A stretch of 60,000 bases of DNA from Polytrichum commune (lineage: Eukaryota > Streptophyta > Polytrichopsida > Polytrichales > Polytrichaceae): positions 20,110,527 to 20,170,526 of the forward strand of contig OX485808.1 of NCBI GenBank assembly GCA_950295325.1, read 5' to 3'. Positions 24,078 through 35,872 of the stretch are shown here, piece by piece (position 1 is the stretch's first letter; each line of letters begins with the position of its first letter). Under the pieces are notes generated by a model. It made no database searches, had not been told where the DNA came from, and saw only the letters and a list, made by a program, of their open reading frames with translations. The position numbers and the translations under genes were made by a program.

Positions 24078-24307
24078 TGACCATGTAAGGGGCAAGGAAC
24101 GCGTTTTGAGGTTCACTTATGCTTACACTAAAATATATGTGTTCAATTCCTTCTTCAATCTCAAAGGCATATAACTAAACCTAGAATGGCATGATCACGT
24201 ATACTATACATAAGATCATACCTTCAACAATTATATATGTGTGTGTTTGAGGTCCATTGATCAAAATCATAAAGTAGCTAACCACATAAGGTATATATGT
24301 TGTGTCC

Positions 24308-24684
24308 TAAGGTAAACATGCATAATTCGATTTCTCATAATAATCATACACCCATATTTGAGTGGTATGTGGTTTGATGTGGCTCCAAGAATGGACACCA
24401 AAAGACATGTGCTTAGAATAGATTGGATTGCGTGTTCAAACTATAATGTTTATTCTAAGATCAATAGTCAACATAATTGAGGGCAATAGTATATGACTAT
24501 TTAATGAGCATGTGAATCTTCACTTTGATTTTGGATAAGATATGCATATGAACCCTAGAGATTATGAGGAGAGTAGCTACAACCTTGATTCATATTTTGC
24601 TAACCAACTAATACGAATTGCATATTTCATATCCCAAGAGAAGTAGGCTAGTCGAAAGGTATCAAGTTAAGACCCATCTACCTC
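24308..24684. mobile_element. Long-TIR MITE family member
   Basis: The left arm begins AAGGTAAACATGCATAATTC and contains CACCCATATTTGAGTGGTAT, the inverse of the family right arm (ATACCACTCAAATATGGGTG). The right end reads GTTAAGACCCATCTACCTC, the inverse of the family left end. About 377 bp and non-coding. Arms are diverged, indicating an older insertion. Confidence 0.65.
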
Positions 24685-24737
24685 ATACTGAGGAATTTAC
24701 ACAAATTTCTCTTTTTGAACATGGAGGCCCTCGATAG

Positions 24738-24935
24738 CACTAGTAGGATTGTGGGGCCTAGAACACACTTCCCATTTTGCATGGGCGGCCATTAAGACAT
24801 GACCCCATTTACATGTGTTGGGTACAATCTACAATTGTGACAGATTGAACTCACACATGTAAATGGGATGATGTTTTAATGGTTGCTTGTGTCAAATGAG
24901 AAGTGTGTTCCTTGCCTTACAACCCTAGTAGTGTA
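24738..24935. mobile_element. Hairpin element, copy 1
   Basis: The left arm (CTAGTAGGATTGTGGGGCC, GAACACACTTCCCATTTTG, CCCCATTTACATGTGT) is mirrored by the right arm (ACACATGTAAATGGG, GAGAAGTGTGTTC, AACCCTAGTAGTG). About 85 paired bases per arm with mismatches, around a ~25-nt loop. A relative lies 180 bp downstream at 25115-25260. No coding frame. Confidence 0.75.
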
Positions 24936-25114
24936 GCCTAGAATTGAATACATACCTAGTGGGTGCAGTGGCCTATGCTAGCCTAGCCTAGCCTAACTTA
25001 CAACTCACGAAGGGAGGCACGAACGGAAAGGTCACATCACGAAACTGGATAAATGATGCTTCGAGTCCGAGGCTCTTTTTCTCGACTTGGATATTCTTAC
25101 TACCAGAAAATGTG

Positions 25115-25260
25115 GTCATGAAACACACTTCCCATTTGAGAGGGGTGGTCTATGACATTTGTAGAATACTAGACTTGACTCTTGTGAGTGGGGTCATGTG
25201 TTCATGACCGCCCTCGTCAAATATGAAATGTATTCGAGGACCATGACTTCCACTAGCTAA
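25115..25260. mobile_element. Hairpin element, copy 2 (diverged)
   Basis: It opens GAAACACACTTCCCATTTGA, the same words as the 24738 element, and closes with the inverse-like CGTCAAATATGAAATGTATTC. The centre has GGGGTCATGTGTTCATGACC. Pairing is weaker than in copy 1. The two adjacent copies suggest a local duplication or insertion preference. Confidence 0.55.
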
Positions 25261-26639
25261 GTAAGGGGTGTCCTTGCCGGCGGTTGCACGGGGACTTTTG
25301 TAGCAAAGGGAAAGGATCGAAGGACTTGAAAGCGGGAATATACTTCATGAAGTAAGTTAGAGTACTACTTGACCCCCTCCCATTTGTGCACTTGAGCTGC
25401 TATGGGGAATGACTATAGAAGTACAGACAAAGAGTTGGAGACCCAACTTCCAAAGGATTTATGATTTCTTTTTATCATCTTGGTCCGGATGGGAAGTAGC
25501 CGTGAGCAGTAGTATCTTGTATAAGTACGAACATACTCCTTCAAGATATATATCATGAGAGTATAAATTCACCTGGTTGGTTGGGCAATTGGTTGGTTGG
25601 AACTTGGAATTTGGGAGTACCTTAACCCCTAAAATTCAACGACCCAAGATCCTTCAAAGTAATTGGATTCTTCGTGTTGCTTGAGTACACATGTCAATGA
25701 GGATGTTGACCAATGGCTAGCTCTTTATACACCATAGTCCTTGAATGCCGTTATTAGATTTTAAGGGCCTTCAATATGGTCGTTAGCATATTACATGGAG
25801 ATTCACATTGCTTGACCACCTTATATGTGCTTCATGAAGACATCTTGAGCTAGGCATAATGTGCACGCTCGCCTCTATACATGTCTGTGAATATCATTGA
25901 CTACATTGGTCTATTGAATGTTGAGGAGAAGTACATTTGTTTTGGTACCGTTTATGTAATTGGTCATGCATTAGGAACCAAGAACCCCACTATTTCCCAA
26001 GTTTGTTTCCTGCTTTTTTGTTAGATATTTTTATCAGAAATTTCAAATAGGTGGAGACATGGAGATCATCATCATATTATTATTTAACTTCAAGAGCTTG
26101 TTCTCTTTCTAGAAGTATGGCATACTCGAACTGCCATCCTTCTCAAATTTGGATTGAAATATATATAATTGCAATACCTTGCTAGTTTGATTTGAGCACA
26201 AGTTATGATTTCCAAGGCCCTTGGAATATGAAAGGCTTGCTAAATGATGTTAAACTATATGGCACTTAGGATCAATTGTAGTCACCAATCTGTTGTGGGC
26301 AATGTCAATTCTATTAGCGGAAAATGGCCAATGGCTACCTAATTGTCTTGGGAAATTAGTCCATTGTAGATTATATAGATTTCAATGGATGCATTAGCCA
26401 AATCTCATATATTTTTGACAAAGTAGATGGAATAGCCAAAGAGTTTATATGGTATAAAAATAGATGAATATCAATTTTCACTTATGATTGTAGACAAAAC
26501 TGACACATTTGGATCTAATCACGATTGTCAAGTTGACTACTTTAAAAAGATGAAGAAATACTATAGATAATGTATATAAAACAATCAACATGGTGGGGGT
26601 TGGGGAGGTGAGGCCATCATCCCACCGTTCCTCACTGTT

Positions 26640-27030
26640 CTTGCCTAAAACCAAAAAAACAATTCAGAGAGAAAGCGCCACATGCTAGAAAATATACCCC
26701 AAAACAAAAATGTGACAAGAGGAAGAGGAATCAAATTTGGAAAGGTGGGGGGACTATAAGTGCAAAAGATGGGCATGGTAGGGGAAACTCGGAGAGGTGA
26801 TGAGCATAAAGCTAAGGTGGCAACATGGCATGGACAATAGGACAAAGTAGGATATTTTATTTCAAAGGAAAGAAAAAAATTCATTTTTCTTCTTCTTCTT
26901 CCTTAAAGCGCTCCATGGGGGCATGGTGGTGGGTCATGGGGGGCTTATGAGCATGGCATGGGCATGGATGCACATGCATATGGCGGGTATGCACGTGCAT
27001 GTGCTTATGATTGCAGGGTTGCACGGGTGT
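26640..27030 (-). repeat. Dispersed repeat, copy 2 (partner of 7200-7610)
   Basis: Reverse-strand counterpart of the 7.2-kb repeat. The - strand frame at 26645-26884 shares CPCH, PTMPIFC-like and FWGIF blocks with the + strand frame at 7414-7602. The nearby GCATGGGCATGGATGCA-like words also match inversely. The two copies lie about 19 kb apart in opposite orientation. Confidence 0.6.
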
Positions 27031-27369
27031 ATGAAGTTGGGTTCATCTGAGATATTTATTATATACGTGGGTGCCATGGGTTGGAATGGCTTGGGTACAA
27101 GCTAGTTGTTCGACATGCAAGGTGTGTGGTATATCGTGGACATTCCCAACTATTGAGATACTTATGACCATTGGATGAGATCAAGAATTGTCTCATCCAC
27201 TGAGCAATTATGTATTACGCATATTTTCATTTGAAATTTCAAAATTGAAGTTAAGATGCAGAAGTCACACTAGGTCAAAGTCAAGATTATCATTATCTTT
27301 AGGACTTCGCATAGGTCTTCCCAGTCATGTTAACAACCGAACCTAGAATGGTTGATTGTTTTTGGCACA

Positions 27370-27480
27370 TGGTCCAGTCTCATCGTGATATGGCCGTCGT
27401 AATAATCTTCACCTAGTTACGATCATTGTGTTTTTGTGTGCCATACACCACTCAAATACAACACCTGCCCGAATCCAACA
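27370..27480. mobile_element. Long-TIR MITE family, right-arm fragment
   Basis: GTCCAGTCTCATCGTGATAT and CACCACTCAAATACAACACC match the family right arm with divergence. No left arm was seen. Low-confidence remnant. Confidence 0.4.
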
Positions 27481-27629
27481 GATTGTCACATAAAGCGCGA
27501 TGTATTCCTGATGTGTATTTGAGCCACATAAATCCATTTTGAGCTAAGCGTGTTTGAAATGACCATGTTTGAAAATGAAATCATTCTTCAAGTGCACTTA
27601 TCAACTCGATTGAAAACCTCAATGTATCA

Positions 27630-28600
27630 AAGAGATGGGTTCAAATACGATATTGGGTGCTCGGTGGATTTTTTGCACACTACAGGCTTGGCCACACTGG
27701 CCGATTCCGATCCAGAAGGGAAGTTGTAACCTCGATATACCAGCTAATGGGTGGGGCATTTGGGTCCTGGAGCAGTATCGAGATTCGAGGGTGTCGTGCC
27801 CGGTTGGCCCTGATTATTCTTGTCAGATAATGGATGAATCGATGCATTGTTACTTTGTTGGGGCTTTGCAGTTTGCGGGAGATGCTTGCAACCTGGCTTA
27901 GGCTATGGCAGCCACAACTCCACCTACAAGCTCATGAAGCTTGCGCTGCATGAATCTCTCTCAAGAGAGGTAGCGGGGATGGATGCAACTACGCTTTGAG
28001 GTGTCCCGGAGGAATCAAGCGGGAATATATACGCCTACTACTATGTCTGGAGACATGTTGGAGTGGGAATCACCACCGATCTCAAGGTGTCTGGCGATTG
28101 AATGAGCTTGGTTGCAACTGGGGTTACAGTAATCGCGACCTATATATGAGCGTCTAATCTCAATGCCCACCCGGAATTGGGCTCTTCCTCTAGGCGAGCT
28201 CCATGCCAACAACCTCTGATTGTGTTCTTTGCAATCTTTTTATGTTCTTGCCTCGAATTCTAGTTGGTGCAGGGTCTCGCAGCCCTGGTAAGGCCGTCGA
28301 CGACAACCTGCAACTCAGCAACAGCGTCGACAAAACCATGCATGTGTGTTCTTTGCTTTCTCTTTCGATTTCAACTTCTCCCTCCACCTGCACAGAAAAT
28401 TCCTTCAGTCACGCCGAATTAAGGTACCTGTGTGTTGATCCAATGCCCATTTTGTCGATGGTTGAGTGCAACTCCTTCCATTCTTGGCAGTTAACGAGGA
28501 GGACATTGGGATTATTATTATTATTCTTGTGTTCGAGCTTGATGTGGGATCCAACGATCTAGTGAAGCAGGTCACATCACCGTTCCCACATGCAGGTGGT
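27630..28600. other. GC-richer island with overlapping short frames
   Basis: The base composition is visibly more GC-rich than the flanks. Frames are open on both strands: 27635-27901 (88 codons, +), 28203-28562 (119 codons, +) and 28015-28212 and 28405-28605 (both -). Because they overlap on opposite strands and resemble nothing I know, at most one can be real. Possible explanations are an exon fragment, an organelle-derived insertion or part of a retroelement. I see no splice-consistent chain and assign no function. Confidence 0.4.
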
Positions 28601-29135
28601 GCCAAGGAATCCTCATTTCATAATCTAGAACGATCAAGTTGAATCTGAGCAAAGAAGTGAAAGCCCCCATAATAATGGGGCACAAACCCTTAAGCAATTT
28701 CCAACTGCACAGATCATCATAAAAGGACCGAGTAACGTTATGACAATTAAGGGAGACCGAGTGTTCTTTTGAAGATTCAGCACACATGCATTTCCATTGA
28801 TTATAACCAAATCAAACTAAGTCCATATTCAATCCGAATGTTGTTCATGTTTCATCATAGCTTCCTTAATGCAACACCAATTTCAAGATGTAAATATGAT
28901 CAATAGAAGGTGAAGAACAAGAATAAATCTAACCAAATTACACAGGCATACCTTACTTTGCGACAACCCATGTTATTGTTTTTATGAAAAAGTAGTAGGT
29001 TTCGTTACATGTTGAGTTTAGAAGCAACAAAGATATTGAGGTTGAGAATTTTTGTGGAGTTTAGGGTGGTTACAAGGCGTCCCAAGGTCTAGTAAAATAT
29101 GTGATTGGCTGTTGAACTCATCCCGGGACCACTTT

Positions 29136-29597
29136 GGTTTACACCATGGAAAAAATATCAGAGTGACCATGGAGTTCAAGGTCCCCAAAAGACGTATTTT
29201 AAGGTCTACATTATCCACTGACATGGTCCGACGGGTTTTGCTGGGGGAGAGGCAAAAGAGGTGCTTTGGTAGAAAAAGGCAAGGGCCCATGGCACAAAGT
29301 TGCTATTATAATAACTTTTTAATGAAATGTTTTTGGAGAAGAGACGACGAAGACAAGAGAATGATTAGACTTGATTTTTTTTCTTTCAAAATTGCCTTTT
29401 TTGGGCATATATTAAAAAAATCAGCACGTCGCATGGTTATTCCTCTTGGTCCACGTTCGATTTACATCTAGTGAGAGATCCATAAGCTTTGTAAATCAAT
29501 TTTTCAAGAAATCAAACCATGGAAGCTGGACCATCAAGTCGGACCATGGAAAAATGCCATCTTTCATGGTCTGACTTCATGGTCCATGGTGTAAACC
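29136..29597. mobile_element. TIR element with GGTTTACACCATGGA ends
   Basis: GGTTTACACCATGGA at the left is exactly inverted at the right (TCCATGGTGTAAACC, 29583-29597). Internal ACCATGG words recur near both ends (29168; 29518 and 29543), giving a subterminal repeat structure. The 139-codon frame over 29052-29471 crosses the left end, is basic, and has no recognised domain, so I do not call it a gene. A similar terminal motif (AGTGTAAACCAGACC) appears alone near 45374. No target duplication is evident. Confidence 0.65.
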
Positions 29598-29832
29598 GGC
29601 CTTTAGGTATGCCACTGCGTGCCCAAAAAACAAAAGCCGGACACCACAAAAAGCGATGTCACAAGTTACATACAAACCGCATTCATTTACAAGAAATAAA
29701 ACATTTACACCAGTACTATACCAACACAGACAAAAATAAGCAGTGTTCCCCTTGAGCATTAGGTGAGACAGACTTAGAGAGACATGCATAGAACAACTCA
29801 ACACACAACATTGTTGCAGAGATCCAGGAGAA

Positions 29833-29854
29833 ACATATATATATATATATATAT
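29833..29854. repeat. (AT)n microsatellite
   Basis: A short AT dinucleotide run of about 22 bases in gene-free DNA. Confidence 0.9.
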
Positions 29855-30336
29855 GAGTTGCTGCCTCCCAAATCCACTTCGCACAAGCACCGTATACAAA
29901 CTTTTCCTCCCCCTTGCCGGCCAATGCAACGTTTCCTTTACCTAATAAATATGGCTTGACTATTTCGGCTAATTTTCACAAGAACACACTACTTATTCAA
30001 TTCACTTCACCGTAGCAAAGTGACTACTAGTACCCGGAAAAAAGGTTTGCTCTCCGGGATCTGCGGTCATAAATTTCGAACATGACCACGACTTTGATAG
30101 GCACCAAATGTCCATTCATTCGTGGAGGTGGACAAGTTGTTATAACCACCAAACTAGTGGGTGCCTATGTGCACTGGGATGATGCACAAGTGGTGTCGCT
30201 TTTTGCATGAAAACCCCACCATTTGAGTTCACACCACTCATATTGTGAATCATGGAAGGAACAACTTATGTCTTCCCTAAGAAACTACAAGGGCCACATG
30301 GTGTTAGCATTGGTTTCCGCTTGCTACATGCGACTA

Positions 30337-30668
30337 AGGTAAGCGGGCCTTAAATGGACAATTTCAACTCTATACCCACTATTCCTAGTATATGAAACAC
30401 GGGATTAGTGTGAGATGATTAGCAAATCCAAATCATTGATGTACAAATTTATTAAAAAAAAAAGAATAACTTGTTCATTGTTGAAGTGAAGATTCCCTTT
30501 CTTAATGGAAAGTTATGTAGGTTCCTTCAAGTGTGTTGATTATTGAAACTAAGGTTGTGAATGAATTTTGAGCATGTAGTCCAATCTCTTTGAATCACAT
30601 ATTTCTTTGATGTTTGTTTTTAGAACACACCTTCAAGATGAGTAACCGAATTCAGACCCACTTACCTT
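30337..30668. mobile_element. Long-TIR MITE family member
   Basis: It begins AGGTAAGCGGGCCTTAAATG and ends CAGACCCACTTACCTT, giving inverted ends. The left arm includes ATGATTAGCAAATCCAAATC and the right arm GTAGTCCAATCTCTTTGAAT, both conserved in copies at 34.3, 39.6, 40.3, 41.0 and 45.6 kb. About 332 bp without coding content. Confidence 0.75.
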
Positions 30669-31689
30669 AAAATGCATCAATATTGCAAGTCTTTTATACA
30701 ACTGAAAGCAGTGGTTGGGAACAAGTTTTGACAATACATGAACCTTGTGAGATAGAGTGAGCAATAACAGCAACTAATAAATCTGCAGGCTTCACATGTT
30801 GTTGCATACAAAATTGATTAGATTTGTTTGAAAAATTCCATCTCAAGTGAAGAAAGCATGTTTTATGATAATCGCATAAAAAGTAGCCACACTAAATTAC
30901 GCAGATGTGATTTTTTTTATGCCTCTGGGTTACGAAATAGAAAGTACGTGGCCACTCTTCTCAATCAACAACCTATATTTTGGGTGACATATGGCAAGGC
31001 TTATAATTAAGTATGGACACCACAATGACATGTGTGACAATGACATTTGAATTATGTGCTCAAAGCATCTGAAAATGCTTTAAGTTCAATAATGAACACA
31101 ATCCGAAATTGACTAAAATACAACATATAAATACTCACTAATATAACATAATATACATTAATATTATATTCATAAAATTTGAAACGACAATGTCCGTGAT
31201 TCTGAATTGCTAATTGCGTGAGATAATCTCTACCTTGAACTAACAATCAAAGTTAATATACTCCTTTGGTAAATTGGTTGCTCATAAGTTGTCAACCATA
31301 AAACCCCACCCTTAAGCGTCGTAGTCCAGGTGAGATCCTATGGTTCACATGTGATCAATACCTCGCTTGACCATTAGTCAGGGCACCCAATGCTCCATCA
31401 ACACGAATTTCAACATGTTCTTTTATTTAAATAGGCAAGGTCAAGTATTGAGAAATACTCTACACCTTTAGATCACTCCCACACAACACATTTATCAAGC
31501 TTTTACACTCACCCTAAACCTTTCCTAATCACTAATGCAAGCCATCTAAATTGAAGCCTCCGGATTAACCCAAGTCCCCATTAGAAGGCCAACCTATTAC
31601 GCTATTGCTAATTGAATTACACACTTCCTATGTCCTAACCTAGGACCTAGTGACCTCTGCCATTAATCCAAGACCCTATTGGGTCATAT

Positions 31690-32660
31690 TTCTATGCTCT
31701 GTCTTCGCATCTGGAATCCCAATCCAGGAGCTCCGAATCAGCAGCAACCTCCCCTTCCCTTGTTGGTAAGCCTTCAAAGCTGCCTTTGCTTAGTCTCCTA
31801 TCCACTGAACCCCCCATCAACTACTCCTGGTCTTCGGCCAACAAGTGTTGGATGCCTCCTGCCCAGCAGTCCCAGTTGCTGCTGGTGAGAATTGAACTTG
31901 CAACCCAGTGTGGCAGTTCCCAGCGCTCACCCACTTCTCCTACCTCTCATGAAGTACTGGGGCCAGTGAGGCAGCCTCAAACCTCGCCTGCTGCTGCCGT
32001 GGCCATCGAAAACAGAGCACTAAGAATGTGGCCAACTGGGGTGATCCCCTTCCTCTCTTCCTTTGGGTGAGCAATTCAGCCTGTCGGAGTTCGGCCTTCA
32101 CTCGCAACCCGCCTCAGTCTGGGTAGCCTACCCCGATTTCAGGAATGCAATCCAATGCGGCACACAATTAAATTCAAACACCACCCAAAATCCAATCTCT
32201 CTCCACCCCTGCATGTCTTACTCACTGTATCCCTTTGCATTCAGTCTGCATTCGAAATCATGGTCTTGCCTTTCGGAGCATTTTTCTTCCCCAAGTTCAC
32301 CAGAACTCATCTGTCCCCTCACGGCACCCTCGATCGCTCCCTGGACCTCCACCTTCTTCTTCACCCATCCCCCTTCGCCGAAGAACCTGTATGTCTTGAC
32401 AGGTGCTGGATTATTGTCGCCCCGTCTGCCTCCTTTCGCAACTGCTGTTGTAGCCCCTGGCCGAAAGAAATGTGGTTTTACAATCTCATCCCTCGTGCAG
32501 GCTGCCTCTCTCCGCACACCTTCACTCTCCTCTCCCTCCCACACAGTGCTACCCACCGAACGGAACAGGGCCTCTTCCCTGATCCGGGAAACCAGCTTCC
32601 TCATCCTTTACCAACGACCTCAATGCTTAATAAAACCTTCTCAAAGCCTAAAATGAACAC
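31690..32660. other. GC-rich island of unknown nature, possibly a worn gene or element
   Basis: About 970 bp with clearly higher GC than its surroundings. Long frames overlap: 197 codons (+, 32063-32656), 172 codons (+, another frame) and 128 codons (-, 32218-32604). The - strand frame is charged (RREAACTRDE, then WVKKKVEVQGAIEGAV near residues 80-95) and the more protein-like; the + frames are Ser/Pro/Leu-rich, as expected of antisense frames. Near 31890-31960 the - strand has a tRNA-like B-box (AAGTTCAATTC) with a possible A-box upstream, which could mark a SINE inside the island. No known domain is recognised. Confidence 0.45.
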
Positions 32661-33459
32661 CCCTTTTACCTAAGTAAGTCAATAACATCCCAACACCTTA
32701 AGCCTAAGGCCCTTTAGCTTACTTCCTTCCTCCTAAGGTTCCCAATCTTAATGTTCAAATCTAATTAGTCAATTCTAGTCAAAACTTGGTATATCACTCT
32801 TTTTATGTTTTAATTTATGAAGTAGCAATCAAATCCTAAAGTCTACAAGCACTTAAGCCTAAATCACATATGAGCACACGACTTTGGGCTCATATAAGTG
32901 CAAACTCAATCTCATGAACGTTCCAAGCTTATTCATGAACCTTCCAACCAATGTTATCCAAAGTGTTCTACCAATTTCATGAACCTTCTAAATTAGTTCA
33001 TGATTCTTCTAAACCGACTTGACATGTGGCACACCTCAATTTTCATGATAATGGACCTTTATCTCTAGCAACTTCATGAATATTTTCACACTTTGTGGTT
33101 TTCGTATTCTCAACTTTTTGCCTGTAATTTTGCAATTCTTTGCCTTCTCAGTGTTCATTGGTCCCTCTTTGTTCTACATTTACTTGGAGGCCTCTAACCG
33201 TGACGCTATTTTTCTATGGTCTTTCATTACAATACCTCAAAACCAAAGCAAGCAATGCGGGTTCTTCTATGGTCTTTAATTATTGTACGTACATCAAAGC
33301 AAGCACACAAACCCAATGGAGTCAGAGTGCACAATCTTGTGGATTAATTGTCAGAGTGTAGTGTGGTGTAGTATTGGGTCACATTAATGATGATGTGCAA
33401 ACCGTCACTACATACATGGCCCAAGGTTGGATAAGCGAGGTCGATCGAAATTTTGGTAG

Positions 33460-33700
33460 AAACTAGGATTTAAGTATTTTTGGATTAAAGCATGAATTGT
33501 GGACAATTCCAACCACCAATATGCCATACACCAGATCGCAAAACCACACAAATGTGACGGTTGGCGAACATGGAATACTAACATGGAAATCAAAGTTGTG
33601 GTTATCGTATTGTTGCTTTTGCCGTTCTCGTTTGATGTTTTTGCCCCCACAAGTGCACATTGCATATCATCTTTCGACAAGTGATTTGCCCACACACACT
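33460..33700 (-). repeat. Dispersed repeat (partner of 23040-23320)
   Basis: Reverse complement of the 23-kb repeat. The - strand frame at 33463-33660 starts MCTC and contains QQYDNHNF, matching the + strand frame at 23121. Overlapping frames on both strands here are short. Probably a fossil fragment of one mobile-element family. Confidence 0.55.
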
Positions 33701-34294
33701 AAAATGTCAGTTCAAAACTAGTCATGGGGAACAATCAGGAAAATCTTATACACGATGTACTAGTCTTTGTGAAACAAAGTTATACAGTTCACGAAACGGA
33801 CTTTATGAAGTTGTGAATACGAATACCAAATCATGAAATTGGTTGAAAGTTCAGGTTCAATTGGTGGTCTATACAACGACCTTGATTCACTGTTCCAATG
33901 AAACTGAGTGAACTTATTGCTGAAGTGGTTAGTAATCTCATGAAATTGTGGGTTCATCTTTAGCAAAGGAGTACGTAGAGTTGGCAAGTGCCCAAAATGC
34001 CTTATGGACATATTAAGTTACAGTATGCTAAGATCATGTGTCACCTTTTGGCAGCTGAGACTGAAGCCCAACATGTTCATATGAATGTACATCAGAACAT
34101 GGAAGACTGGTGATAACTGGCAGTTGTGAGTTTTAATCAAAAGCCCTGCCCCCCTCCCCCTTTCCTTAACTTACATGGCAGCTTTGTCCAAATTCATGTG
34201 CTCTTTTTGGGCCAAGTGCCACCAAGTTACTCCAAAGTTAACACTTACTTCTATATGCGTGATTTTTACGGAACATGTTTCCTCATCCTATCTA

Positions 34295-34707
34295 GAGGTT
34301 GATGGGTGTCATTTGGACACTTTTTCTCTCTACACGCACTTCTCATACGATTATGTACGAAACACACAATTGATGCAAGACTATTAGCAAATCTAGCTCG
34401 TGCCCACGCCCACTTGCCTTATGAATATTGGTTCTTATTCATTATCATTAGACATGGTGTACTTATTCAAGGTGAAGGTTCTCGTGCTTGTTAATTAAGT
34501 AGTTACATAGACTCCCCCCAAATTTATTTTAGCTATTGAACTAAGAATGCTTCACGCAGAGTCCAATCGTCTTTAAACATATAGTCGTCTAAATTCTTGT
34601 AAACGCATGCAATTTTGGTGCCCATTCTTAGATCCACACCTGCTCACATACCACTCAAATCTAGGTGTTTGATTAAGTCCATTGTTTGATTAAGGCCCAT
34701 CTACCTT
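34295..34707. mobile_element. Long-TIR MITE family member
   Basis: The left end GAGGTTGATGGGTGTCATTT corresponds inversely to the right end TTAAGGCCCATCTACCTT. The internal right arm has GATCCACACCTGCTCACATA and CCACTCAAATCTAGGTGTTT, the family consensus. About 413 bp. The two frames at 34175-34494 cross the left arm and are not genes. Confidence 0.72.
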
Positions 34708-35710
34708 ATTAGACCACCACACGCCAAATCTAAAGCACATGTTGGATTCGAATTTGTGAGAATGTTAATTTTGAACTCTAGCTTGTGCCATCTGAGTGTA
34801 GGGCACACATACATACGAATATGAATTGGTAGGAAATTAAGACTAATGTGTAGGTAATTTTGACATTTAGTATTGTACTACCTAGGCCAGTCTGGCACTA
34901 ACATTATGATTTTTGAAACCACCCAAAAAATTGAAAATTTTGGTTTTCACAATGAAAATTTAAAGATATAAGTTATTGGAATTCCAAAAAGCCAATTATG
35001 GGTTCTATTTTTTAAAAAATACAATATATTTCACTGCATTCATGCCTAAGTGCCCATGCTCATACATTAGCGTGTTCCATCCGTTACCTTCACAATGTCT
35101 CTTACCAATCATCTAGCTTGGGTGTGTGAAATGGGATTGGTAGGGAGGTTGGCATCTTCCTACAAAAGTTGAGAATATTGCCAAATGCTCCCATGAGCAT
35201 GCATCACCACCTAAGGTATTGAGGCCTTAAAGTAACATATGTTTAATAGCGAACACCTACTTTGGGTATCTAACTTAAAGCTAGCTAGCATGTTCACCGC
35301 CTGCCTCCAAGCTACACGAGTGGTTAGAGTGCAAGGGAGCATGCACACATGAATAGACCCCTTTACTTAGCATTGAAAGGCTGAAATACAAAATGGCCTC
35401 TTTAATTTTTCCTAGATTCATAAAAACTTCGTTTGCGATGAAATTTAGTCGCTTCAATTTGACTTGTGTTTTGATAATCTACGATGCGTTTTTTGCAATT
35501 ATTTTGACACTTTTAATGATACGAAATTTGCGAAAAGCTCTAAAAGTGATACTTTGAGACCTCAATACCTTAGCTTGCCACACATTGCCTCCCAATTGCA
35601 TGCCCGCCCTAGTTCCCATTGCACTTGTCCACCCCCAACCATGTGTTGCCTAAGCCATGTGGTAGACATTTGGGGATGGACAACCATATTGGTTGTATGA
35701 AAAATGCATC

Positions 35711-35738
35711 TTGTGTGTGTGTGTGTGTGTGTGTGTGC
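35711..35738. repeat. (GT)n microsatellite
   Basis: About 14 GT repeats, 40 bp upstream of a truncated SINE (35775). It creates low-complexity Cys-Val and Thr-His frames on the two strands that should not be read as proteins. Confidence 0.95.
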
Positions 35739-35774
35739 AAGAATGTACTTGTGTGTAAGATAGATAGTAAAATA

Positions 35775-35872
35775 GAGCCCACCTACAACCATGTAGAGAA
35801 GGCAGTAAACTCCAACATGTACCAAGAGGACTCTTGAATATGGTCAGCCAACGTACTCACATTCACGTCGGT
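35775..35872 (+). mobile_element. SINE, 3' fragment
   Basis: GAGCCCACCTACAACC, GGCAGTAAACTCCAACATG, CAAGAGGACTCTTGAATA and ATTCACGTCGG align in order with the 3' half of the SINE at 16579-16838. The tRNA-like 5' half is missing, as in 5'-truncated retroposons. Confidence 0.7.

Noticed and set aside
29052-29471. 139-codon + frame as a gene
   Set aside because: It crosses the end of a TIR element, has no recognised domain and its composition is compatible with chance.
32063-32673. 197- and 172-codon + frames as genes
   Set aside because: They overlap each other and a - strand frame, and are Ser/Pro/Leu-rich as antisense frames of a GC-rich segment often are. Recorded only as an island of unknown nature.
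35562-35837. Frames with Thr-His or Cys-Val runs
   Set aside because: They are translations of the (GT)n microsatellite.
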